From contig JAJZHR010000195.1 of assembly GCA_021810815.1 (NCBI GenBank), positions 1 through 5,519 on the forward strand: 5,519 bases of DNA, read 5' to 3'. The stretch is from Acidobacteriota bacterium. Lineage in GTDB: Bacteria > Acidobacteriota > Terriglobia > Terriglobales > Acidobacteriaceae. The position numbers and the translations under genes were made by a program. Positions 1 through 5,014 of this stretch are shown here, piece after piece. Numbering within the stretch: position 1 is the stretch's first letter; the number at the start of each line of letters is the position of its first letter. The notes beneath the pieces were generated by a model. It saw nothing but the letters and a program-made list of their open reading frames with translations, ran no database searches and was not told the DNA's origin.

Positions 1-705
1 CTCGCTGGAGGAGTTGTCCATCTCGACATCGAACGACTCCACCTTGTTGGTGAAATAGTTGAACGTCATAACCGCGGGGATGGCGACGATCAGACCGAAT
101 GCCGTGGTGACCAGCGCCTCGGAAATGCCACCCGCGATCGCGCCGATACCGGCCGTCTTCTGCGTTGCGATCTGGTTGAAGGCGTTCAAGATGCCGACGA
201 CGGTGCCGAACAGGCCGATAAACGGCGCCGTCGAACCGATCGTGGCCAGGCCGCCAAGACCGCGCTTCAGCTTCGCGTGGACGATCGCCTCAGAACGCTC
301 CAAAGCGCGCTTCGAGGACTCGATCTGCTCCTCGGAAATCGCGCCGCCCGAACCGTAGCTGCGGAACTCCTGCAGGCCGGCCGTGACGACTTCCGCAAGG
401 TGCGACTTCTTGTTCCGGTCCGCGACCTTGATGGCCTCGTCCAGCTTGCCGTCCTTCAAAGCTCCGGCCACCTTCGGCGCGAACTCGCGGGACTGCTTGC
501 GCGCCGCGGAGAAATACAGTGCGCGGTCGATCATCACAGCCAGCGACCAGATGGACATGATGAAGAGGAGGATGACCACGCCGATGGCGAGCCAGCCCAT
601 GTTGTGCAGAAGACCCATAGCACTGAAGCTGACCTGTTGATCCTGAAAGTACATGCCGAGGGACGCGGGGGTGTGAGCGAAGTTGGTGAGGTGAGCGAGA
701 ATCAC
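1..705 (-). CDS. exbB: ExbB/TolQ/MotA-family proton channel subunit, C-terminus cut by window edge
   Basis: Inner-membrane channel subunit that, with ExbD, converts proton flow into energy delivered through TonB to outer-membrane receptors. I translated 235 residues by hand; the frame is open to base 1, so only a short C-terminal tail is missing if it is like E. coli ExbB (about 244 aa). Three membrane segments are visible: about 38-58, 150-173 and 193-217, with a charged cytoplasmic stretch between the first two. Family motifs are STAPFIGLFGTVVGI (158-172) and GGISEALVTTAFGLIVAIP (192-210). E196, T168 and T201 fall where the functional Glu and Thr residues of E. coli ExbB (E176, T148, T181) lie. 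The start is GTG: it has a GGAGGA ribosome binding site nine bases upstream, and an in-frame TAA at 748-750 rules out a longer form. It lies 161 bases after tonB. TolQ is the main alternative, but the adjacent tonB favours ExbB. Confidence 0.93.
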   Translation of the reverse strand, partial: MILAHLTNFAHTPASLGMYFQDQQVSFSAMGLLHNMGWLAIGVVILLFIMSIWSLAVMIDRALYFSAARKQSREFAPKVAGALKDGKLDEAIKVADRNKKSHLAEVVTAGLQEFRSYGSGGAISEEQIESSKRALERSEAIVHAKLKRGLGGLATIGSTAPFIGLFGTVVGILNAFNQIATQKTAGIGAIAGGISEALVTTAFGLIVAIPAVMTFNYFTNKVESFDVEMDNSSSE

Positions 706-866
706 TGGAATCTTTCCTCCTGGTTGGCAAAGCTTAGGTTGCGGAGCTTAAGTGCTTGTCCGGGCTGCTTGACGACTGCGTGAACTGTTTAAAGTGTTGC
801 AATGCAAAACTCGGGTTGCGCGTTGTTCATATGGCCTGCCACCAACGGCACTTGGAACCAGATGGC
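706..866 (-). other. tonB-exbB intergenic spacer
   Basis: A 161-base non-coding stretch. It holds the exbB ribosome binding site and a small perfect odd palindrome, TTGCAATGCAA, at 797-807 next to an AT-rich patch (GTTTAAAG, 787-794). I looked for paired -35/-10 boxes and for a stem followed by a T-run on the minus strand and found neither convincingly. exbB is therefore probably read from an upstream promoter, although a separate promoter cannot be excluded. Confidence 0.5.
715..720 (-). promoter_or_regulatory. Ribosome binding site of exbB
   Basis: GGAGGA on the minus strand, nine bases before the GTG at 705. It decides the start: the first in-frame ATG is 17 codons further in and has no comparable site. 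Confidence 0.75.
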
Positions 867-1595
867 CTATCCGCCGAAATTGAAGACCACATTCACTGTC
901 GTCTCCACCTCGACCGGCTCCCCGTTGAGCAGATATGGCTTGTAGCGCCAGTTCCGCACAGCATCCAAAGCCGACTGCTGCAACATCGCGGGCCCGCTCA
1001 CGACACGAAGATTCGTAATCGTTCCCTGCTTGGAAATCGTCGCCGCGAGCACAACCGTGCCAGACACGTGCGCTGCCTTCGCAATCGGCGGATAGAGCGG
1101 CCGCTGCTCCGAGATCAGCATGCCGGTCATCACGCCGCCGGACACACGCTGCGGACCCGCAGGCTTGGCCATCTTCACCGCCGGAGCCGGACCATTGCCG
1201 ATCGCGCCCATGATGCCGCCTATCGCGCCCGTTCCCGACATGCCGCCCATTCCAGCCACTCCGCCAGCGGACGGCGGAGGAGGAGCCTCTTCCTTGATCA
1301 TCTTGATGTCTTTGGGGATCTTCGTCGGAGCATGCAGACCCTGATCCAGCTCGGACACAATCTTCTCTGGAACCACCTTGGTCGGCGGTGGCGGCGGTGG
1401 CGGTGGCGGCGGTGGCGGCGGTGGCGCCACCAGCAGCGCCGACATGGAGTTCTTCGGCAGCGCCTCAGGATAGATCAGCGGAATCAGGATGAGGACGGCG
1501 ACGAAAATCGCGTTCAGGCTGAACGTGAGAATCATCCAGTATTTCGACTTTGTCTTGAGCTTGCCGCCGGATTCAACCAGGCTATCTTCAAACAT
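867..1595 (-). CDS. tonB: TonB-family energy transducer
   Basis: A 242-aa protein with TonB layout. A short, basic cytoplasmic head (1-19) is followed by one membrane anchor (about 20-42), a run of 14 prolines (58-71), a charged Lys/Glu/Pro stretch (73-108), a Gly/Met/Ala-rich segment (111-138), and a TonB C-terminal domain (about 155-242). The domain signature is visible as YPPIAKAAHVSGTVVL (168-183), then LRVVSG (196-201) and DAVRNWRYKPYLLNGEPV (211-228). Such proteins anchor in the inner membrane, span the periplasm and pass energy from ExbBD to outer-membrane receptors. The ATG has GAGG seven bases upstream; the stop is TAG. The cytoplasmic head is longer than I would expect for classical E. 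coli TonB, and the Gly-rich part is unusual in place of a purely Pro/Lys/Glu spacer. Its place between secF and exbB supports a TonB role; a TonB-domain protein outside iron uptake is possible, as the substrate cannot be read from sequence. Confidence 0.92.
   Translation of the reverse strand: MFEDSLVESGGKLKTKSKYWMILTFSLNAIFVAVLILIPLIYPEALPKNSMSALLVAPPPPPPPPPPPPPPTKVVPEKIVSELDQGLHAPTKIPKDIKMIKEEAPPPPSAGGVAGMGGMSGTGAIGGIMGAIGNGPAPAVKMAKPAGPQRVSGGVMTGMLISEQRPLYPPIAKAAHVSGTVVLAATISKQGTITNLRVVSGPAMLQQSALDAVRNWRYKPYLLNGEPVEVETTVNVVFNFGG
1383..1424 (-). repeat. Polyproline-coding low-complexity tract in tonB
   Basis: Fourteen consecutive proline codons (TonB residues 58-71), all CCA or CCG in an irregular order, so the DNA is an imperfect GGT/GGC-type trinucleotide repeat on the plus strand. 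It sits just after the membrane anchor, where TonB proteins have their rigid proline-rich spacer. Such runs stall ribosomes unless elongation factor P is present, and the repeat could change length by slippage without shifting frame. Confidence 0.9.
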
Positions 1596-1715
1596 AAACT
1601 TGCCTCGCGGTGGTGAGGTTCTTCTTCACTTTCCTTAGACACCACACAGACTGCTTTTGAGCCCGGCCGAACGACAGCAGCATTTCCAGCCGCCCTTCCC
1701 GCCCAAACTCCCCGG
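1596..1715 (-). other. secF-tonB intergenic spacer
   Basis: A 120-base non-coding stretch between the secF stop and the tonB start. It is GC-rich after secF and purine-rich nearer tonB. Besides the tonB ribosome binding site I see no stem with a T-run and no recognisable -35/-10 pair, so co-transcription with secF is the simplest reading. Confidence 0.45.
1603..1606 (-). promoter_or_regulatory. Ribosome binding site of tonB
   Basis: GAGG on the minus strand, seven bases before the ATG at 1595. The same GAGG can pair with CCTC at 1615-1618 across an eight-base loop, so it might be partly masked in the messenger; the stem is only four sure base pairs. Confidence 0.55.
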
Positions 1716-2678
1716 CTAGGCGCGAATGCGCTTACCCGTGGGCAAAGCTGTGCGCTTCCCCTTCGAGGCCCGCCAATCCTGGTATGCCACCAGCATCGGT
1801 GCTGCAACCGCAATCGAGGAGTACGTGCCGATCAAAATTCCCACTACAAGCGCGAAAGAGAAGCCGTGCAGCACTTCTCCACCAAAGAGATACAGCGACA
1901 GCACCGTCAGGAAGGTTAGCCCCGAGGTCAGAATCGTCCGGCTCATCGTCTGATTGATGCTGCGATTCACTACTTCAGAAAGCGTCTCGCGCCGCATCGT
2001 ACGCAAATTCTCCCGGATGCGGTCGAAAACGACGATTGTGTCGTTCATCGAGTAGCCGATGAGAGTGAGGATCGCTGCGACAACGGTAAGTGTCATTTCT
2101 TGATTCGTCAAGCTGAATGCGCCAAGCGTGATCAGCGTATCGTGAAACACCGCCACCACCGCCGCCACGCCATAGATCAACTCGAACCGGAACCATAGGT
2201 AAATCAACATCCCCGCCAGCGAATACAGCGTCGCCAGCTCCGCCTGGTGGGTCAGCTGCGTTCCCACCTCAGGACCCACGACTTCCACCTTCTCCACCGA
2301 GAATCCGGAGTCGTGGTAATTCGCCTGCAAAGCCTCGACAATCGTGCTGCGGCCAGCGTCCAGAGCATTGCCCTTGGCGTAGTTCTCTGGCAGAGAGATG
2401 ATCACCTCGTTCGCTGGACGGCCAAGCGCGTCGCTCACGCGCGTGATCGTCACACCATGCAGGCCGGAGACGTCCATCGCATGGCGCAGGTGCTCCACGC
2501 TCGGATCCGCGTCCGTCTTCACATACACCAGCGTGCCGCCGCGGAAGTCCACGCCGAGAGGGATGCCGTGCCAGAAGAACATCGAAATGAGCCCGGCCAC
2601 GCTGAAAATGAGGGAGAAGCCCAGGAAATACCACTTCCGTGCGAGCCAGTCGACTTGAATATTGCGGAACAGTTCCAC
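1716..2678 (-). CDS. secF: Protein translocase subunit SecF
   Basis: Inner-membrane subunit of SecDF-YajC, which uses the proton motive force to pull preproteins out of SecYEG on the periplasmic side. The product is 320 aa, matching the stand-alone SecF family (E. coli 323). Six membrane segments are visible at roughly 17-37, 147-165, 168-188, 196-214, 250-268 and 273-297, with the periplasmic P4 region between the first two. Family motifs are GVDFRGGT (42-49), VGPEVG (134-139) and GYSMNDTIVVFDRIREN (208-224). D213 and R247 match the charged pair implicated in proton conduction in E. coli SecF, even in numbering. The start is GTG with GGAG six bases upstream; the stop is TAG. It follows secD after an unusually long 122-base gap. 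There is no sign of damage. Confidence 0.97.
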   Translation of the reverse strand: MELFRNIQVDWLARKWYFLGFSLIFSVAGLISMFFWHGIPLGVDFRGGTLVYVKTDADPSVEHLRHAMDVSGLHGVTITRVSDALGRPANEVIISLPENYAKGNALDAGRSTIVEALQANYHDSGFSVEKVEVVGPEVGTQLTHQAELATLYSLAGMLIYLWFRFELIYGVAAVVAVFHDTLITLGAFSLTNQEMTLTVVAAILTLIGYSMNDTIVVFDRIRENLRTMRRETLSEVVNRSINQTMSRTILTSGLTFLTVLSLYLFGGEVLHGFSFALVVGILIGTYSSIAVAAPMLVAYQDWRASKGKRTALPTGKRIRA

Positions 2679-2684
2679 GAAAAA

Positions 2685-2688
2685 CTCC
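2685..2688 (-). promoter_or_regulatory. Ribosome binding site of secF
   Basis: GGAG on the minus strand, six bases before the GTG at 2678. It supports GTG as the true start, giving an N-terminus (MELFRNIQVDWLARKW) typical of SecF. Confidence 0.65.
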
Positions 2689-2744
2689 AGTTGTGCGGTG
2701 CGTCAATTTTTTCTGCCGTCCGGGTCTTTGCTGCGATCCGGGTG

Positions 2745-2782
2745 CCCCATCCTCGCGCAGAGCTTCATCGCGCAGGATGGGG
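2745..2782 (-). other. Strong stem-loop in the secD-secF spacer
   Basis: Arms 2745-2758 and 2770-2782 are reverse complements: nine pairs (CCCCATCCT with AGGATGGGG), one bulged base, then four more pairs (GCGC), closing an 11-base loop. In the messenger it begins 18 bases after the secD stop and lies 66 bases before secF. No T-run follows on either strand, so it is not a standard Rho-independent terminator. It could be a processing or stabilising hairpin, an attenuator that sets the SecD to SecF ratio, or a copy of a dispersed palindromic repeat. The structure is certain on paper; its role is not. Confidence 0.8.
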
Positions 2783-2800
2783 TCTTGCAACAACAATCAG

Positions 2801-4408
2801 CTAGATCGACAGCGCCTCGCCGCGACCCTTGCGCTGCAGAATCGCATCGAAGATCACCCGCGACACAAACACCGCCGTGAACAGATTCGCCGCCAGACCG
2901 AAGCACAGCGTCACAGCGAATCCCTTCACCGGCCCCGTGCCGAACATGAACAGGATGGCCGCCGATACGATGGTCGTCACGTGGGTATCCAGAATCGTCA
3001 CCCACGCATGCGCGAAGCCCTGGTCCACTGCCGCCGAGGCGGACTTGCCCGCGTGGATCTCTTCTCGTATGCGCTCGAAGATCAGCACGTTCGAGTCCAC
3101 GCCCATGCCGATCGTCAGAATCACACCCGCGATTCCCGGCAGCGTCAGCGTCGATCCCGTGAAGCCCATGAACCCAAGCAGAATGATCAGGTTCAGGAAC
3201 AGAGCCAGATCGGCGTTGATGCCCGCTCCGCGATAATAAATCAGCATGAAGGCCATCACGGCCAGCATGCCCGCCACCGCCGCGATCACGCCCTTGCGAA
3301 TCGAGTCCTGCCCCAGCGACGCTCCAATCGTCCGCTCTTCCAGGTATATGATCGACGCCGGCAGAGCTCCCGTCCGCAGCATCATCGAAAGGTTCGCCGC
3401 CTGCTCCTGCGTGAAGCCGCCCGTGATCCGGCCAGAGTCGCGGATGCCGCTCTCGATGTTCGCCACTTCCCGAACCTTGTTGTCCAGCACCACCGCCATG
3501 CTCTGGTTGATGTGCGTGCTCGTGAACTGGTAGAAGCGGTTGCCCGCCGCCGTCGTCAGCGTGAAGCCAACATCCGGCCGGCCATTCTCGTCCTGCGAGG
3601 GCGTCGCGTCGCGGAAGTCGTTTCCGGCCACCTCAGACACCCGCTTCAGCAGCCACACCTGGTCCCCGCCCGAGCCCACGTTCGACCCATGCATCAGCAC
3701 GGCGTCCGGCGGAATCACTCCGCCGTTCTTCTCCAGCGCATCCTGGTCGCTGGTGAACGGGCCGCCGATCACCGCATGGATCTCCAGCCGCGCCGTGGAC
3801 TGGATCGCCTGGCGCACCTGCTCCGGGTTGGAGATTCCGGGCAGCTCCACAAGGATCTCGTTGTCGCCCAGGCCGTACTGCTGGATCACAGGCTCGCTCA
3901 CGCCCAGCGAATCGATGCGGTCACGGATCGTCTCGATCGACTGCTGCAGAGCGTGCGCTTCGATGTCGTGCTCCGCGCTCGGCTTCATCGTCAGGCGGAA
4001 GCCATTCGTCCCCACCGTCGATACATCATAGGTGTTGGAGTAGTTCGCGTCGTCCAGCATGCTGCGCACTGCGGCCGACTTGTCCACCGGCACATTGCTC
4101 AGGTCGATCAGCTCAGGATGCGTCGGGTCCGTCTTGCCCACCGTCACGCCGCTGATGTTCGCCGTCTTCAGGCCGTCTTCCAGCCGCTGGACGTCGTTGT
4201 CCGAAACCGCCGAGACGGCCTCGATCACCTTCACCTGAAGCACCAGATGCGTGCCTCCCTGCAGGTCGAGACCGAGGTGGATGTTGTTGCCCAGCAACGT
4301 CTTCAACGGCGCGATCCGAGGACCGTTGAGCCCATAGACGATGCCGTACACGAAGACCACGAGGATGGCGAGGATGGCGGCCGTTTTTCCGGCTAGGTTC
4401 TTACGCAT
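2801..4408 (-). CDS. secD: Protein translocase subunit SecD
   Basis: Partner of SecF in the proton-driven SecDF-YajC complex; its large periplasmic head binds emerging preproteins and changes shape as protons pass. The product is 535 aa, shorter than E. coli SecD (615) but in the usual range for compact SecD. It has a first membrane segment (about 9-27), a periplasmic region (about 30-370) and five further membrane segments (about 372-392, 399-419, 424-445, 470-490, 495-520). Motifs are LGLDLQGGTHLVL (45-57), RIDSLGVSEPVIQQYG (164-179), GGFTQEQAANL (330-340), LRTGALPA (344-351) and GMGVDSNVLIFERIREE (434-450). D438 in the last motif corresponds to the conserved membrane Asp of E. coli SecD (D519). 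ATG is the only sensible start because an in-frame TAA lies at 4418-4420; no clear ribosome binding site precedes it, which is odd for such a gene. The stop is TAG. Confidence 0.98.
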   Translation of the reverse strand: MRKNLAGKTAAILAILVVFVYGIVYGLNGPRIAPLKTLLGNNIHLGLDLQGGTHLVLQVKVIEAVSAVSDNDVQRLEDGLKTANISGVTVGKTDPTHPELIDLSNVPVDKSAAVRSMLDDANYSNTYDVSTVGTNGFRLTMKPSAEHDIEAHALQQSIETIRDRIDSLGVSEPVIQQYGLGDNEILVELPGISNPEQVRQAIQSTARLEIHAVIGGPFTSDQDALEKNGGVIPPDAVLMHGSNVGSGGDQVWLLKRVSEVAGNDFRDATPSQDENGRPDVGFTLTTAAGNRFYQFTSTHINQSMAVVLDNKVREVANIESGIRDSGRITGGFTQEQAANLSMMLRTGALPASIIYLEERTIGASLGQDSIRKGVIAAVAGMLAVMAFMLIYYRGAGINADLALFLNLIILLGFMGFTGSTLTLPGIAGVILTIGMGVDSNVLIFERIREEIHAGKSASAAVDQGFAHAWVTILDTHVTTIVSAAILFMFGTGPVKGFAVTLCFGLAANLFTAVFVSRVIFDAILQRKGRGEALSI

Positions 4409-4452
4409 GTCGAATATTTACCGATTTCAAAAAGAAGATTCGATGACTCAAG

Positions 4453-4474
4453 CTGGTTCTATCTGGTTCTGGTT
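4453..4474 (-). repeat. Three AACCAG repeats in the secD leader
   Basis: Minus-strand AACCAG occurs three times, at 4469-4474, 4463-4468 and 4453-4458 (the first two abut, the third follows after four bases). They lie between the TATAAT box and the secD start, so they would be in the leader of a transcript from that box. They could be a protein or RNA binding site or chance; the DNA repeat itself is plain. Confidence 0.55.
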
Positions 4475-4495
4475 GGCTCAAAAAGGATTGCGAGA

Positions 4496-4501
4496 ATTAT
4501 A
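4496..4501 (-). promoter_or_regulatory. Possible -10 box upstream of secD
   Basis: A perfect TATAAT on the minus strand, 87 bases before the secD ATG and in an AT-rich patch of otherwise GC-rich DNA. No TTGACA-like box sits 16-18 bases upstream, and a TG lies one base too far away for a standard extended -10. Treat it as a candidate for a secondary secD promoter with a leader of roughly 80 bases. Confidence 0.35.
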
Positions 4502-4516
4502 TGCATTCATCCGCAT

Positions 4517-4537
4517 CCGGCGTGCGTGCTGCGCCGG
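4517..4537 (-). other. GC-rich hairpin between yajC and secD
   Basis: CCGGCG (4517-4522) and CGCCGG (4532-4537) form a perfect six-pair stem with a nine-base loop. It lies 52 bases after the yajC stop and just before the TATAAT box. No T-run follows directly, so a terminator role is weakly supported; the nearest T5 is about 30 bases further on. Confidence 0.5.
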
Positions 4538-4589
4538 CAGGGAAGTCCGTGGCGGCAAGTCCAGCCTGCGCTCCGGTCGGCCCGCTCCT

Positions 4590-4943
4590 CTACTTCGTCA
4601 CCACTTCGTCCCCGGTGGTCACAGAGGCGATGGCCGTCTTCGTCACTTCAAGACGGATGTTGTCCGGCGGAAGGCGCAACTGGAACGCGTCATCCTTCAC
4701 CGCGATCACGGTGCCGCGCAGCCCGCCAGTGGTGGTGATCCTGTCGCCGGACTTGATGCCGGCCAGCATCTCCTGCCACTTCTTCTGCTTCTTCTGGTTC
4801 GGCAGTATCAGAAGGAAATAGAAGACGGCGAAGATCAGGAGGAACGGAGCGAACGTCAGCAGGCTGGAACCCGCGCCTGCGGCTGTGGCCTGGAACAATA
4901 GAAGTGCGGTCAAGATGAAGGATCCTTCTTGCCGCGCAGGCAT
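4590..4943 (-). CDS. yajC: Preprotein translocase subunit YajC
   Basis: Small inner-membrane partner of SecDF. From the ATG at 4943 it has 117 aa. A short hydrophobic N-terminal part (about 10-24) precedes the single clear membrane segment LLTFAPFLLIFAVFYFLLI (28-46), the basic PNQKKQKKWQEML stretch (48-60), and the conserved cytoplasmic core GDRITTTGGLRGTVIAVKDD (66-85). The stop is TAG. The start is uncertain: GGAG before the ATG is about 14 bases away, whereas an AGAAGGA site lies nine bases before an in-frame TTG at 4913. The TTG start would give 107 aa beginning MTALLLFQ, closer to the usual length (E. coli 110) and without the odd polar MPARQEGS head. The gene sits 71 bases after tgt, the usual neighbour. 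Confidence 0.95.
   Translation of the reverse strand: MPARQEGSFILTALLLFQATAAGAGSSLLTFAPFLLIFAVFYFLLILPNQKKQKKWQEMLAGIKSGDRITTTGGLRGTVIAVKDDAFQLRLPPDNIRLEVTKTAIASVTTGDEVVTK
4923..4929 (-). promoter_or_regulatory. Ribosome binding site suggesting a downstream TTG start of yajC
   Basis: AGAAGGA on the minus strand, nine bases before TTG at 4911-4913, inside the longer yajC reading frame. It overlaps the perfect palindrome GAAGGATCCTTC (4917-4928). It is the best Shine-Dalgarno match near the 5' end of yajC. Confidence 0.45.
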
Positions 4944-5014
4944 CGGGGTTCAGACTTCTCCGGTGCTGCGAGCGGCAGGGTGAACTTGCTCCGGCTGCCT
5001 GTCGGGAATGGCTC
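4944..5014 (-). other. tgt-yajC intergenic spacer
   Basis: 71 bases between the tgt stop and the first yajC ATG. It contains GGAG well upstream of that ATG, and no promoter or terminator that I can recognise. This fits tgt and yajC being read as one transcript. Confidence 0.5.

Larger units (their letters stand above)
2679..2800 (-). other. secD-secF intergenic spacer
   Basis: A 122-base non-coding gap between two genes that are usually almost adjacent. Besides the stem-loop (2745-2782) and the secF ribosome binding site, it holds two direct copies of TCCGGGT (2719-2725 and 2737-2743) next to the hairpin and a run of six A on the minus strand (2707-2712). Confidence 0.6.
4409..4589 (-). other. 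yajC-secD intergenic spacer / secD leader
   Basis: The longest spacer here, 181 bases. Base composition changes midway: the yajC-proximal half is GC-rich with a hairpin, and the secD-proximal half is AT-rich with TATAAT, three AACCAG copies and two T5 stretches. It lacks a good ribosome binding site at its end. I see no riboswitch consensus. Confidence 0.5.

Noticed and set aside
277..783. Open frames on both strands in the exbB region other than the ExbB frame
   Set aside because: ExbB reads through the same bases from a GTG start with clear family motifs; the others show no protein-like composition.
756..1616. Open frame of 286 codons on the plus strand opposite tonB
   Set aside because: Antisense shadow. 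The product is a low-complexity Arg/His/Trp-rich string caused by the reverse reading of the proline and glycine codons.
2683..2706. TTGACG on the minus strand (2701-2706) as a -35 box for secF
   Set aside because: The bases 16-18 further on read TTTTCG or similar, not a -10 box, and this position falls on the secF ribosome binding region.
2639..4396. Long open frame of 585 codons on the plus strand opposite secD
   Set aside because: It lies antisense to a clear SecD. Its product is rich in Arg, His and Gln with no domain, which is the usual shadow of a GC-rich gene; it also runs across the secD-secF gap without any ribosome binding site of note.
4478..4516. Twelve-codon open frame (MRMNAYNSRNPF) in the secD leader, considered as a regulatory leader peptide
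   Set aside because: It has no ribosome binding site, it overlaps the candidate TATAAT so a transcript from there would lack its start, and it has no arrest-like features.
4517..4537. Hairpin after yajC as a Rho-independent terminator
   Set aside because: The stem is short and not followed by a T-run; SecD also needs to be made together with YajC, so a full stop here is unlikely.
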